Shown: positions 55,275 through 64,000 of the stretch, in pieces | How positions within the stretch are numbered: the stretch's first letter is position 1 | Layout of the letters: each line of letters begins with the position of its first letter | Origin: Devosia sp. | GTDB lineage: Bacteria > Pseudomonadota > Alphaproteobacteria > Rhizobiales > Devosiaceae | Assembly: GCF_028290435.1 (NCBI RefSeq) | Contig: NZ_JAQGJV010000085.1 | Coordinates: 1-64,000, forward strand | Direction of reading: 5' to 3' | DNA length: 64,000 nt | The notes under the pieces: generated by a model | Told to the model about the DNA's origin: nothing | What the model saw: the letters and a program-made list of their open reading frames with translations, nothing else | The model's database searches: none | Position numbers and translations under genes: made by a program

Positions 55275-58200
55275 GCAACTCTATTCCAGCTTCAAGGCTG
55301 ATCCGTCCAGCGTCGATCCGACCTGGGCGAGCTTCTTCGGCAAGCTGGATGATACCGGCAGCGACGCCAAGAAGAGCGCCGACGGCCCGAGCTGGGGCCG
55401 CAAGGATTGGCCGCAGAGCGCCAATGGCGAACTGGTCAGTGCGCTCGACGGTAACTGGGGCGAAATCGCCATCAAGACCGAAAAGGTCATGGCCAAGAAG
55501 GCCGAGGCCACTGGCGCTCCCGTAGCGACAACGGCCGATATCCTGCAGGCCACGCGCGATTCGATCCGCGCCATCATGATGATCCGTGCCTATCGCATGC
55601 GCGGGCATCTGCATGCCGATCTCGACCCGCTCAAGCTCAAGGCCGACGAGCCGGCGCCGGAACTCGATCCGCGCAGCTACGGCTTCACCGAGGCCGATTT
55701 CGGCCGTAAGATTTTCATCGATAACTATCTGGGGCTGGAATACGCCACGATCCCCGAAATGCTGGCGATCCTGGAACGCACCTATTGCGGCACGGTCGGC
55801 ATCGAATTCATGCATATCTCCGATCCCGAAGCCAAGCAGTGGATTCAGGAGCGCATCGAGGGGCCGGAGAAGGAAATCACCTTCACGCCCGAGGGCAAGA
55901 AGGCAATCCTCAGCAAGCTGATCGAGGCTGAGGGCTTTGAGAAGTTCCTCGACGTCAAGTTCACCGGCACCAAGCGGTTTGGCCTCGATGGTTCGGAATC
56001 GCTGATCCCGGCGCTGGAGCAGATCATCAAGCGCGGCGGCGCCATGGGCATCAAGGACATCGTCCTGGGCATGGCGCATCGCGGTCGTCTGAACGTGTTG
56101 ACGCAGGTGATGCACAAGCCGCACCGGGCGCTGTTCCATGAGTTCAAGGGTGGCGCTTACTATCCCGAGGACGTGGAAGGTTCGGGCGACGTCAAGTATC
56201 ACCTGGGCGCTTCGTCGGACCGTGAGTTCGATGGCAATAAAGTGCATCTGTCGCTGACCGCCAACCCCAGCCATTTGGAGATTGTCGATCCGGTGGTGCT
56301 GGGCAAGTCGCGCGCCAAGCAGGACCAGCATATTGCGCCTGACGGCAAGCTGATCAACATCGCCACCGACGGCAAGCCGGACCGCACCATGGTGCTGCCG
56401 TTGTTGCTGCATGGCGATGCGGCCTTTGCCGGGCAGGGCGTGATCGCCGAATGCCTGGGGCTGAGCGGCCTCAAGGGGCACCGCACGGGTGGCTCGATCC
56501 ATTTCGTCATCAACAACCAGATCGGCTTCACCACCAGCCCGCTGTATTCGCGTTCGTCCCCATATCCGACCGATGTGGCCAAGATGATCGAAGCGCCGGT
56601 GCTGCATGTGAACGGGGACGATCCGGAAGCGGTAGTGTTCGCCGCCAAGGTGGCAATCGAGTTCCGGCAGAAGTTCGGTCGCCCGGTGGTGATCGACATG
56701 TTCTGCTATCGCCGCTTCGGGCACAATGAGGGCGACGAGCCTTCGTTCACCCAGCCGATGATGTATTCCAAGATCCGGGCGCACAAGACGACGCTCGAGA
56801 TCTATTCGGAGAAGCTGATCGGCGAGGGCCTTCTGACGGCCGAACAGCTCGAAGAGCAAAAGGCCGGCTGGCGCGCGCATCTGGAAGGCGAATTCCAAGC
56901 CGGGCAGGACTATCGCCCCAACAAGGCCGATTGGCTGGATGGTGCCTGGAGGGACCTCCGGCCCGCCGAGCAGGACGGCCCGCGTCGCGGCGATACCGGC
57001 GTGGCCATCGATACGCTGGCCAAGCTTGGCGCCAAGCTGAGCTATGTGCCAGCCGATTTCAACGTCCACAAAACCGTCAAGCGGTTCATGGACAATCGTC
57101 TTGCCGCGATCGAGGCGGGCGAGGGGATCGATTGGGCAACGGCGGAAGCGCTGGCATTCGGCACGCTGGTTACCGAGGGGCACCCGGTGCGCCTTAGCGG
57201 CCAGGACGTGGAACGTGGCACCTTCAGCCAGCGCCATTCGGTGCTGAACGACCAGGTGGACGACCACACCTATACGCCGCTCAACAATCTGAGCGAGGAC
57301 CAGAGCCGCTATGAGGTCATCAATTCGATGCTCTCGGAAGAGGCAGTGCTGGGCTTTGAGTATGGCTACTCGCTGGCTGAACCGAAGGCGCTGACGATCT
57401 GGGAAGCCCAGTTCGGCGATTTCGTCAACGGCGCTCAGGTGGTGATCGACCAGTTCATCTCCTCGGGCGAGCGTAAGTGGTTCCGCATGAGCGGCCTCGT
57501 GATGCTGTTGCCGCATGGCTATGAGGGGCAGGGGCCGGAGCATTCGTCTGCGCGTCCCGAGCGCTTCCTGCAGCTGTGCGCGGAAGACAATATGCAGGTT
57601 GCCAACTGCACGACGCCGGCGAACTATTTCCACGCCTTGCGCCGCCAGGTGACCCGCGACTTCCGCAAGCCGCTGATCCTGATGACGCCGAAGAGCCTGC
57701 TGCGCCACAAGCGCGCCACGTCGGGCCTCAACGAGCTGGGGCCGGATTCGTGCTTCCATCGCCTGTTGTGGGACGATGCCGAAGCACCGGGCGCACCCAA
57801 GACGACGGTGCGGCTGGCCAGCGACGACAAGATCCGCCGCGTCGTGGTGTGCACGGGCAAGGTCTACTATGACCTGTTGGAAGACCGCGAAAAGAAGGGC
57901 ATCAACGATGTCTATCTGCTGCGGCTGGAACAGCTCTATCCGTTCCCGGCCAAGGCACTGCTGGACGAATTGAACCGCTTCCCCAATGCCGAAATCGTCT
58001 GGTGCCAGGAAGAGCCGAAGAACATGGGCGCCTGGGCGTTCATCCAGCCCTATGTGGAATGGGTGTTCGACCAGATGGGCCGCAATGGCCAGCGCGTGCG
58101 CTATGTCGGCCGGCCGGCTTCGGCCTCGACGGCGACGGGCCTGATGCGCACGCATCTTGCCCAGCTCCAAGCGTTCTTGGACGAGGCTTACGCCAGCTAA
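55201..58200 (+). CDS. sucA: 2-oxoglutarate dehydrogenase E1 component
   Basis: A 999-residue thiamine-diphosphate enzyme that decarboxylates 2-oxoglutarate and passes the succinyl group to SucB lipoate. The N-terminal YGGNADYIEQLYSSF segment for complex binding, MAHRGRLNVLTQVM, GDAAFAGQGVIAECLGLS (TPP/Mg) and HNEGDEPSFTQP are all as in known SucA. Start ATG 55201 gives MTRQEKNDTF; the ribosome site before it is poor. The very long minus-strand frame across this gene is a shadow. Confidence 0.97.
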   Translation: MTRQEKNDTFLLTSFLYGGNADYIEQLYSSFKADPSSVDPTWASFFGKLDDTGSDAKKSADGPSWGRKDWPQSANGELVSALDGNWGEIAIKTEKVMAKKAEATGAPVATTADILQATRDSIRAIMMIRAYRMRGHLHADLDPLKLKADEPAPELDPRSYGFTEADFGRKIFIDNYLGLEYATIPEMLAILERTYCGTVGIEFMHISDPEAKQWIQERIEGPEKEITFTPEGKKAILSKLIEAEGFEKFLDVKFTGTKRFGLDGSESLIPALEQIIKRGGAMGIKDIVLGMAHRGRLNVLTQVMHKPHRALFHEFKGGAYYPEDVEGSGDVKYHLGASSDREFDGNKVHLSLTANPSHLEIVDPVVLGKSRAKQDQHIAPDGKLINIATDGKPDRTMVLPLLLHGDAAFAGQGVIAECLGLSGLKGHRTGGSIHFVINNQIGFTTSPLYSRSSPYPTDVAKMIEAPVLHVNGDDPEAVVFAAKVAIEFRQKFGRPVVIDMFCYRRFGHNEGDEPSFTQPMMYSKIRAHKTTLEIYSEKLIGEGLLTAEQLEEQKAGWRAHLEGEFQAGQDYRPNKADWLDGAWRDLRPAEQDGPRRGDTGVAIDTLAKLGAKLSYVPADFNVHKTVKRFMDNRLAAIEAGEGIDWATAEALAFGTLVTEGHPVRLSGQDVERGTFSQRHSVLNDQVDDHTYTPLNNLSEDQSRYEVINSMLSEEAVLGFEYGYSLAEPKALTIWEAQFGDFVNGAQVVIDQFISSGERKWFRMSGLVMLLPHGYEGQGPEHSSARPERFLQLCAEDNMQVANCTTPANYFHALRRQVTRDFRKPLILMTPKSLLRHKRATSGLNELGPDSCFHRLLWDDAEAPGAPKTTVRLASDDKIRRVVVCTGKVYYDLLEDREKKGINDVYLLRLEQLYPFPAKALLDELNRFPNAEIVWCQEEPKNMGAWAFIQPYVEWVFDQMGRNGQRVRYVGRPASASTATGLMRTHLAQLQAFLDEAYAS

Positions 58201-58247
58201 CAAATGCCGATAGCGCTTTAAAGCGTCAGCGTTACCAGCTAATTTGC

Positions 58248-58268
58248 GGCGTCCCGCTCAGGGACGCC
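58248..58268 (+). promoter_or_regulatory. Hairpin between sucA and sucB
   Basis: GGCGTCCC/GGGACGCC, a perfect 8-bp stem with GCTCA loop, in the 96-base gap and without a T-run. A smaller palindrome CGCTTTAAAGCG precedes it. Probably an mRNA stability or processing element. Confidence 0.45.
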
Positions 58269-58296
58269 TGAGACATAAACAAAGGACCTGCCAATT

Positions 58297-59622
58297 ATGT
58301 CGACCGAAATCCGGGTGCCGACCCTGGGCGAGAGCGTTACCGAAGCCACGATCGGGCAATGGTTCAAGAAGGTGGGCGACACCGTTGCTGCCGATGAGCC
58401 ACTGGTCGAGCTGGAGACCGACAAGGTCACCATCGAAGTGCCTGCTCCTGCGGCCGGCGTGCTGGAAGCCATCGCGGCCAATCCGGGCGATACGGTTGAC
58501 GTCGGTGCGCTGCTGGGCGCCATCGGCGGCGCCGGTGCGGTGGTGACGCCCAAGCCGGTTGAGGCCAAGGCGGCCGTTCCGGCAGCCAATGCTGCGGGCC
58601 CCGAGCCGATCAAGCCGGCTGCGCCCAGCGCAGCGCCGGTCAATGGCACCATGATGCCGCCGGCTCCCTCGGCGCAGAAGCTCATCAATGAGAACGAGCT
58701 CAACGGCTCGGAAATCGAAGGTTCGGGCAAGCGTGGACAGGTGCTCAAGGAAGACGTGCTGGCAGCGCTGAGCCGCCCGATCACCCCGCCAGCCGCTTCC
58801 GTGGCCCAGGCGGCCGCGCCTGCGGTTGCACAGGCCGCGCCTGCAAGCACACCGGCGGCGCCTGCTGTCGAGGCTCCGAAGGCTCCCGCCGCGCCGCGTG
58901 CGCCGGTAGCCGCCGACGACGCCTCGCGCGAAGAGCGGGTCAAGATGACCCGCCTGCGCCAGACCATTGCGCGCCGCCTGAAGGACGCCCAGAACACCGC
59001 CGCCATGCTGACCACTTTCAACGAAGTGGACATGAAGCCGGTGATGGATTTGCGCAATTCCTACAAGGAGTTGTTCGAGAAGAAGCATGGCGTCAAGCTC
59101 GGCTTCATGGGCTTTTTCACCAAGGCTGTGGTGCATGCGCTCAAGGAAATTCCCTCGATCAATGCCGAGATCGATGGCGACGACCTGATCTACAAGAACT
59201 ACGCCCACATCGGCGTGGCCGTGGGCACCGAAAAGGGCCTCGTCGTGCCGGTGGTGCGCAATGCTGACTCGATGTCGATCGCCGAGATCGAAAAGTCGAT
59301 CAACGGCTTGGGCAAGAAGGCGCGCGACGGTCAGTTGTCGATGGCCGACATGCAGGGCGGCACGTTCACCATCTCCAATGGTGGCGTGTACGGCTCGCTG
59401 ATGTCGACGCCGATTTTGAACGCGCCGCAGTCGGGCATTCTGGGCATGCACAAAATCCAGGAGCGGCCGATTGCCGTGAATGGCCAGGTCGTGGTGCGGC
59501 CGATGATGTACCTGGCGCTGAGCTACGATCACCGCGTGGTCGACGGCAAGGAAGCCGTGACGTTCCTCGTGCGGGTGAAGGAAAGCCTGGAAGCGCCGGA
59601 GCGGCTTGTCTTGGACCTATAA
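58297..59622 (+). CDS. sucB: Dihydrolipoyl succinyltransferase (E2 of 2-oxoglutarate dehydrogenase)
   Basis: A 441-residue E2: lipoyl domain 1-78 with lipoylated K43 in [11 protein letters not shown], an Ala/Pro linker, E1/E3-binding domain about 125-155 ([19 protein letters not shown]), a second Ala/Pro linker (about 160-205) and the catalytic acyltransferase core ending [12 protein letters not shown] with the active-site His. It forms the complex core with SucA and Lpd. A strong terminator follows. Confidence 0.97.
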   Translation: MSTEIRVPTLGESVTEATIGQWFKKVGDTVAADEPLVELETDKVTIEVPAPAAGVLEAIAANPGDTVDVGALLGAIGGAGAVVTPKPVEAKAAVPAANAAGPEPIKPAAPSAAPVNGTMMPPAPSAQKLINENELNGSEIEGSGKRGQVLKEDVLAALSRPITPPAASVAQAAAPAVAQAAPASTPAAPAVEAPKAPAAPRAPVAADDASREERVKMTRLRQTIARRLKDAQNTAAMLTTFNEVDMKPVMDLRNSYKELFEKKHGVKLGFMGFFTKAVVHALKEIPSINAEIDGDDLIYKNYAHIGVAVGTEKGLVVPVVRNADSMSIAEIEKSINGLGKKARDGQLSMADMQGGTFTISNGGVYGSLMSTPILNAPQSGILGMHKIQERPIAVNGQVVVRPMMYLALSYDHRVVDGKEAVTFLVRVKESLEAPERLVLDL

Positions 59623-59646
59623 GCGGTCTGAGAGGTTTGAGTTTGA

Positions 59647-59676
59647 GGGCTCGCCGGAAGGCGGGCCCTTTTGTTT
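59647..59676 (+). terminator. Rho-independent terminator of the suc operon
   Basis: GGGCTCGCC (59647-59655) and GGCGGGCCC (59660-59668) form a 9-bp stem (one G-T pair) with a GGAA loop, followed by TTTTGTTT. It ends transcription after sucB and separates it from lpd. Confidence 0.9.
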
Positions 59677-59704
59677 GTGGGTCATGGCGAGGATGCGGGC
59701 TAAA

Positions 59705-59838
59705 CGTCCCCCCACCCCTGACCCCTCCCCACGAGGGGGAGGGAGACGATGAACCGCTAGCTCGGTGGAGTAGTCGCGAAGACAGACTGGGAGGGTCTCC
59801 CTCTCCCTTGTGGGAAGGGGACAGGGGGTGGGGGTGCC
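59705..59838. repeat. GC-rich palindromic repeat after sucB
   Basis: The arm at 59705-59752 (CCCCCCACCCCTGACCCC...GAGGGGGAGGGAGAC) is inverted in 59789-59838. It is the same family as the element at 62594-62724 and typical of intergenic regions in these genomes. Confidence 0.8.
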
Positions 59839-59853
59839 CTTTGGGCGCGGAAA

Positions 59854-60393
59854 TCAGGCTTTGATATCACCGCTGACGGCGATGCTTGGCACCCTAAAGC
59901 CCATTGCGATCCAGGAGCCAAGAAGCTTGGCGTAGAATCCGGCGGCTGCCATGGCGCCGGCCGGGATATCGCCGGTGAGTTGAGTGCCGGGCGGCAGGTT
60001 GGTGGTCTGGGTGCGCAGGTCCAGTGGGGGCAGGGGCTGTCCGGCCCAGAGGCCGGCATAGAGGCTCAGCCAATGGCCGTTCTTGAATTCGGTGAAGACC
60101 GGTGTGTTGCAGCACCTGGCCAGGACGCGCCGTGTGGGCGAGGTTGGCGTCAGGTGAAACTGGGCGAGGTTTTGGGTGCCGTCCGGAAAACGAACGCGAT
60201 CCTTTCTGTAGAGCAGGTAGTGGGTGCCGCCATTGCGTTGCTGGAGCGGAAAGGCTGGTGGTACGGAAGCGAGCCGGGCGCCGGCCTCTCGGCAGCTTGT
60301 GCAATGACATTCCGCATTGATGATCGGCTCGCCGATGAGCTCAAGGTGGAACTGGCCACAGGCACAGCTCAGGCGGGTGGTGGATTGTGGCAT
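59854..60393 (-). CDS. GFA/CENP-V-like (DUF6151) zinc-binding protein
   Basis: A 179-residue protein with Cys motifs of the GFA/CENP-V fold: C10 and C12 (LSCACGQFH), C29, C31 and C34 (ECHCTSCREAG), and a later CC pair (VLARCCNTPVF). The pattern fits zinc-binding GFA-like proteins; glutathione-dependent aldehyde chemistry is known for one branch only. It stands alone on the minus strand within the former suc-lpd interval. Confidence 0.82.
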   Translation of the reverse strand: MPQSTTRLSCACGQFHLELIGEPIINAECHCTSCREAGARLASVPPAFPLQQRNGGTHYLLYRKDRVRFPDGTQNLAQFHLTPTSPTRRVLARCCNTPVFTEFKNGHWLSLYAGLWAGQPLPPLDLRTQTTNLPPGTQLTGDIPAGAMAAAGFYAKLLGSWIAMGFRVPSIAVSGDIKA

Positions 60394-60512
60394 CGGAACG
60401 CTGGTCCTTTTGCGGTGACGAGGGCGCCCGCATCTCGACGCCGGCGGTGGCGGCGAGGGGTGCGCCCATCAACATTACGTCCTAGACTGTACACATTCAG
60501 GGAGATTTGGCG

Positions 60513-61271
60513 ATGTCTGACAAGGTTCTCATCATTACCGGCGCATCGCGCGGGATTGGAGCGGCGACGGCGCTGTTGGCGGCCGAGCGGGGTTATGGCG
60601 TCATCGTCAATTACGCGGGCAATGTCGCGGCGGCGGAGGCGGTTTGCGCAAAGATCCATCGCCAGGGCGGCGAGGCGCTGGCGGTGCGGGGCGATGTGAC
60701 GCTGGAGGCCGATATCGACCACATTTTCGCGGCGGCTGATCGGATGGGGCGACTGGTTGGGCTGGTCAACAATGCGGGGACGATCGAGCCCAGTATACGC
60801 GTGGAAGACCTCGACTTGGCTCGGCTGCAGCGGATTTTCGCGGTCAATACATTTGGCTCGATCCTCTGCGCGGGGCGCGCGGTGCGACGGATGTCGACCA
60901 AGTTCGGCGGGCAGGGCGGGGCGATCGTCAACGTGACATCGGCGGCCGCCAAGCTGGGCGCGCCCAATACCTATGTGGATTACGCGGCGGCCAAGGGCGC
61001 CATCGACAGTTTTACCGTCGGGCTGGCGCTGGAGGTGGCGGGCGACGGCATCCGGGTCAATGGGGTGCGGCCAGGGGTGATCGACACCGACATTCATGCG
61101 GCCGGGGGCGATCCCGACCGGGCGCATCGGATGGGGCCATCGCTGCCAATCCCGCGGCCGGGCACGGCGGAGGAAGTGGCACGGGCGATCCTTTGGCTGC
61201 TGTCGGACGAGGCCAGTTATACGACCGGGTCCGTGATCAACGTGACGGGCGGGCGGGGAATTGCGCCCTAG
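60513..61271 (+). CDS. Short-chain dehydrogenase/reductase (YgfF-like)
   Basis: A 252-residue SDR: cofactor loop IITGASRGIGAATA, VNNAGTIEPS, catalytic Ser-Tyr-Lys in NVTSAAAKLGAPNTYVDYAAAKGA, and the C-terminal YTTGSVINVTGGRG. It resembles the glucose/sugar dehydrogenase-like YgfF group; substrate unknown. GGAG precedes ATG 60513; a TTG at 60507 is less likely. The third palindromic repeat copy follows its stop. Confidence 0.88.
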   Translation: MSDKVLIITGASRGIGAATALLAAERGYGVIVNYAGNVAAAEAVCAKIHRQGGEALAVRGDVTLEADIDHIFAAADRMGRLVGLVNNAGTIEPSIRVEDLDLARLQRIFAVNTFGSILCAGRAVRRMSTKFGGQGGAIVNVTSAAAKLGAPNTYVDYAAAKGAIDSFTVGLALEVAGDGIRVNGVRPGVIDTDIHAAGGDPDRAHRMGPSLPIPRPGTAEEVARAILWLLSDEASYTTGSVINVTGGRGIAP

Positions 61272-61280
61272 AGCAAAGGC

Positions 61281-61400
61281 CATCCAGCTGATGCCGGTCT
61301 GCAAATCCTAGTTCTCTGCGCTTCCCGTCCTCACGTACCAACGTACGCTCCGGTCCGGTTCTCGCGAACCAGCATTTTCGACTCGGCCTGAGCTGAATGA
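61281..61400. repeat. Palindromic repeat family, copy 3
   Basis: It has outer arms GCCGGTCTGCAAAT... and ...ATTTTCGACTCGGCC and a core CTGCGCTTCCCGTCCTCACG...CTCCGGTCCGGTTCTCGCG, clearly related to copy 1 but with several substitutions. It lies directly behind the SDR stop codon. Confidence 0.8.
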
Positions 61401-61501
61401 CTATCGATCTTTGATTGGCACTCAGACCCATTATCTCTTGCAAAAGTGATCGCCAGGCCCGTGTACAGCAATCAGCGGGCAAGGTTTTGCCGGTATCAGC
61501 C

Positions 61502-61519
61502 CCTTAGAACGTGCTAAGG
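61502..61519. promoter_or_regulatory. Short palindrome before the secreted-protein gene
   Basis: CCTTAG and CTAAGG are perfect 6-base arms around AACGTG, about 30 bases before the start at 61549. Possible operator or leader hairpin. Confidence 0.3.
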
Positions 61520-61548
61520 CGCGGGTTGAGTGTTCCGGAGTGGTGTGG

Positions 61549-61998
61549 TTGACGGGTTTGAGAGCGGTTGCGTGCGCGGCGATGCTGGTGCTGACGGCGG
61601 GGGTGGCCAAGGGGCAGGACGGCGACGCCAAGCTGGTCGGCGAGTTGATGGCGTTTCACGCCTCGGCTGCCATCGTTTCGGCGATGACGTCGCATTGCTA
61701 CGAAACCACGGGGCTCGACACCGCCTATGAGCAAGCCAACGATAACTGGTATCTGCGCAATGTCGGATTTCTCGATCTGGCCGACCGGGTGATCGAGCGC
61801 CTGGGCGGCGGCACGCCGGGGCAACTCGAAGCCAGCGAAACCTATGGCGGTGCGCAGATCATGGCCGCCTATAACCAGGCAGGCGACAAGGAAGGGTTCT
61901 GCCGCAACTTCCTGGCCGAGGTCGAGGGTGGGGCGATGGATATCGATAAACAGTTGTCGGGCCCACTAAAAAAGGCGCAGGAAATCGCCTCGCAGTGA
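61549..61998 (+). CDS. Small secreted protein of unknown function
   Basis: About 149 residues with a signal peptide (TGLRAVACAAMLVLTAGVAKG then QDGDAK). The mature part is helical with two Cys (SHCYETTG and EGFCRNFLAEV) that could pair. No family recognised. TTG 61549 gives GGAG at eight bases and a basic n-region; GTG 61540 or 61543 are alternative starts too close to that site. The neighbour downstream is also a small secreted protein. Confidence 0.65.
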   Translation: MTGLRAVACAAMLVLTAGVAKGQDGDAKLVGELMAFHASAAIVSAMTSHCYETTGLDTAYEQANDNWYLRNVGFLDLADRVIERLGGGTPGQLEASETYGGAQIMAAYNQAGDKEGFCRNFLAEVEGGAMDIDKQLSGPLKKAQEIASQ

Positions 61999-62057
61999 AA
62001 GCATGACTTGGCGGACGGCGCCGATTCGATAAGCTGATCGTTACGTGGAGGGCGACG

Positions 62058-62543
62058 ATGCGGCTGTTGGGGGCGTTGTTGGCGGCGGCGGGACTGGTCG
62101 CGCCGGCATTGGGGGCGGAATGCGCATTGGTGAATGCGCGATACGACCAGCCGGGCAGCGACTGGACAATAGAATTTCACGACGTGCCGGTTTCGGCGAT
62201 GGTCAACCAGACCGCTGCCTTCACCATGGCCATGCCAAAATCCGGCGTGGTGCTGCGCGGCGACGTGTGGCAACCGAACGGCTATGCGCAATCCTGGGGC
62301 GCGCTGGAAGGGCCCTGCGATCCCAAGGCCAAGAAGGCGCAGACCTGCCGGCTGTGGGAGGCGGTGGTCTATACCGAGATGGTCAATGGCATCAGCGTGC
62401 TGGCGAGCAACGACCGGGCGCCGGCGCCGCTGCAGATTCTGCTGCCGCAACTGACCTCGGCGATGTGGTATTCGAGCTATCGACGCGAGTTTAACGATGC
62501 GGACCCGGGCGACGTGTTTACGTTTGCGGGCTGTGCAAAGTAG
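62058..62543 (+). CDS. Small secreted protein of unknown function
   Basis: A 161-residue exported protein: signal peptide 1-20 (APALGAE), then a beta-rich region (WTIEFHDVPVSAMVNQTAAFTMAMP) and four Cys (ECALV, EGPCDPK, QTCRLW, FAGCAK) likely in two disulphides. No family recognised. GGAGG precedes the ATG. It lies 59 bases after the other small secreted gene and may share its transcript. Confidence 0.75.
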   Translation: MRLLGALLAAAGLVAPALGAECALVNARYDQPGSDWTIEFHDVPVSAMVNQTAAFTMAMPKSGVVLRGDVWQPNGYAQSWGALEGPCDPKAKKAQTCRLWEAVVYTEMVNGISVLASNDRAPAPLQILLPQLTSAMWYSSYRREFNDADPGDVFTFAGCAK

Positions 62544-62593
62544 ACGCTAGCGTTGGGAATCAGCTTGGCATAGCCGATGGAGAACCCGGATCT

Positions 62594-62724
62594 GGTCCCC
62601 TCCCCCTTGAGGGGAGGGTTAGGGTGGGGGGAACTTTCCGCAAGTGTGGCGCCGGGACGGGCGAAATCCAGTTCGTGGAGAATTCCCCCCACCCCCAACC
62701 CCTCCCCTCAAGGGGGAGGGGAGC
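62594..62724. repeat. GC-rich palindromic repeat before the LysE gene
   Basis: Arms 62594-62633 (CCCCTCCCCCTTGAGGGGAG...) and 62683-62724 are near-perfect inverted copies, each with an internal hairpin CCCCTTGAGGGG or CCCCTCAAGGGG. It occupies most of the 297-base gap; the rest holds nothing I recognise. Confidence 0.85.
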
Positions 62725-62840
62725 CGATCCGGGCTCGCAAGAACCACGGCAAACCCGACTCAGCCTAGCCCAATGATTTCGGCTTTCGCCCCAGCGACGC
62801 CCCGTATAGGTATGGACTGTCATAGCTGCGCGGTGGTGCG

Positions 62841-63473
62841 ATGAATTTTCCATGGTTTGAGTTTGCCGGGCTGATGCTGGCATTCGCCATCAATGCGGTC
62901 ATTCCGGGCGCAGATTTCGCCATGGTGTTGCGGCAGTCGATCGCGCAGGACCGGCGGGCGGCCTTGTTCACCTCGGCGGGGATCGCGACCTCGATCCTCG
63001 TGCATGGCAGTTACACGCTGCTGGGCGTCGGCGTGATCGTGGGGCAGTCGCTGTTGCTGTTCAACATTCTGAAGTGGGCGGGGGCCGCTTATCTGGTGTG
63101 GCTGGCGATCGCGGCACTGCGCAGTCCGCCGCCGACGCCGCCAGTCATCGGCGACGAGAGCGAGGCGCGGCGCAGCGACTGGGCGGCGTTCGGGCTGGGA
63201 TTTTTGACCAATCTGCTCAACCCCAAGGCGGTGCTGTTTTTCCTGGCGCTGTTCACCACACTGGTCTCGGCGCATACCGGCGGCGACATCAAGGTGTTCT
63301 ATGTGCTGTGCATGAGCATGATGCTTTTTGCCTGGTTTGCACTGGTGTCGATCTTCTTTACGACCGCTAGTGTCAGACAGGGCTTTTTCCGTCTTGGCCG
63401 GTGGTTTAATCGTGTCACCGGCATTACATTCATCTTACTTGCCATTCGCGTAGCAGTGGCACAGCAGCACTAG
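62841..63473 (+). CDS. LysE/RhtB-family amino-acid exporter
   Basis: A 210-residue inner-membrane protein with about six TM helices. The LysE motif near the N-terminus ([20 protein letters not shown]) and [20 protein letters not shown] in the middle are diagnostic. Such transporters export amino acids or homoserine lactones; substrate unknown. It ends 20 bases before lpd. Confidence 0.9.
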   Translation: MNFPWFEFAGLMLAFAINAVIPGADFAMVLRQSIAQDRRAALFTSAGIATSILVHGSYTLLGVGVIVGQSLLLFNILKWAGAAYLVWLAIAALRSPPPTPPVIGDESEARRSDWAAFGLGFLTNLLNPKAVLFFLALFTTLVSAHTGGDIKVFYVLCMSMMLFAWFALVSIFFTTASVRQGFFRLGRWFNRVTGITFILLAIRVAVAQQH

Positions 63474-63493
63474 GCAGTTTGGGGCTTTCCATC

Positions 63494-64000
63494 ATGGCAG
63501 ACGCGTTCGATCTCACCATCATCGGCTCGGGTCCGGGCGGCTATGTCGCGGCAATCCGCGCGGCCCAACTGGGGATGAAGGTTGCGGTGGTGGAGAAGTG
63601 GAGCACGCTGGGGGGCACGTGCCTGAATATCGGCTGCATTCCCTCCAAGGCGCTGCTGCATGCCAGCGAAATGTTTGAGGAAGCCGGCCACGGCTTCAAG
63701 GCGCTGGGCATCGATATTCCGGCGCCGGTGCTGAACCTGCCGCAGATGATGAACCACAAGATCGACACGGTGGCCGCCAATGTGGGCGGGGTGGATTATT
63801 TGTTCAAGAAGAACAAGATCACCACGTTCCGCGGCATCGGCACCATTGCGGCGCCGGGCAACGTATTCGTGACACCCGAGAATGGCGCACGCACGGAAAT
63901 CGAAACTAAGAATATCGTCATCGCGTCGGGGTCGGTTTCGGCCAACCTGCCGGGCATCGAGATCGACGAAAAGCAGATCGTGACTTCGACCGGCGCGCTG
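63494..64000 (+). CDS. lpd: Dihydrolipoyl dehydrogenase (E3), 3' end outside the window
   Basis: The first 169 residues of an FAD disulphide oxidoreductase: FAD site [13 protein letters not shown] (10-21) and redox pair C43/C48 in [13 protein letters not shown]. It reoxidises SucB lipoamide with NAD. Gene order identifies it as the E3 of the 2-oxoglutarate complex. No stop codon is seen because the window ends at 64000. It lies 20 bases after the LysE gene. Confidence 0.95.
   Translation, partial: MADAFDLTIIGSGPGGYVAAIRAAQLGMKVAVVEKWSTLGGTCLNIGCIPSKALLHASEMFEEAGHGFKALGIDIPAPVLNLPQMMNHKIDTVAANVGGVDYLFKKNKITTFRGIGTIAAPGNVFVTPENGARTEIETKNIVIASGSVSANLPGIEIDEKQIVTSTGAL

Noticed and set aside
55123..58203. 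1026-codon open frame on the minus strand
   Set aside because: It mirrors sucA exactly; high third-position GC keeps the opposite frame open. Its translation is Arg/His/Gln-rich with no domain.

Overview
The window reads as a chromosome segment from a GC-rich alphaproteobacterium of the order Hyphomicrobiales, most likely Devosia or a close relative (inference). The evidence is the zapE-mdh-sucC-sucD-sucA-sucB...lpd block typical of that order, an Omp19-like Inh-domain lipoprotein, a promoter matching the alphaproteobacterial EcfG (general stress) consensus, and GC-rich palindromic intergenic repeats of the type seen in these genomes. I see no tRNA, rRNA, CRISPR array, insertion sequence or phage gene.

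Left part (1-16.7 kb). An acyltransferase fused to an all-alpha domain (cut by the window edge) overlaps a ThuA-like gene. Then come a methyltransferase and metY. A tightly overlapped operon (4615-11803) encodes a CUT1-type ABC importer (binding protein, two permeases, ATPase), a glycerophosphodiester phosphodiesterase, a LacI repressor and an inositol-monophosphatase-family phosphatase, followed by a Na/Pi symporter. Two CpG-centred palindromes before the operon are good LacI-operator candidates. Importer, phosphodiesterase and phosphatase together suggest scavenging of a sugar or polyol phosphodiester, by analogy with the accF/accG pair of agrocinopine catabolism. A membrane acyltransferase and a GH38-related protein follow.

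Middle part (16.7-32.5 kb). An E. coli-type murB, a stress-type DUF892/DUF2934 pair behind an EcfG-like promoter, and the complete EF-P lysylation set (efp, epmA, epmB) are followed by a spondin-domain protein and an ArsR/AHSA1 pair. The most striking locus is 23431-27527. A Rieske-less mononuclear-iron oxygenase, a reductase carrying the missing Rieske domain at its N-terminus, and a GST-like protein lie in one direction. This is the architecture of the NdmC/NdmD/NdmE purine-alkaloid N-demethylase, with an extra P-loop protein. A divergent Ldh-family dehydrogenase, a two-component system with a previously untracked 44-residue membrane protein, and a YdfG-like dehydrogenase complete the section.

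Right part (32.8-64 kb). MacAB export genes, tamA-tamB (tamA apparently starting at CTG), a DUF1223 protein, the yejB-E-F-A peptide importer, a DUF2007 protein, the Omp19-like lipoprotein, zapE, and the TCA genes mdh-sucCD-sucAB follow. A strong terminator ends sucB, and five unrelated genes (GFA/CENP-V, SDR, two small secreted proteins, LysE) separate it from lpd, which runs off the window. A palindromic repeat family occurs three times, each close behind a stop codon.
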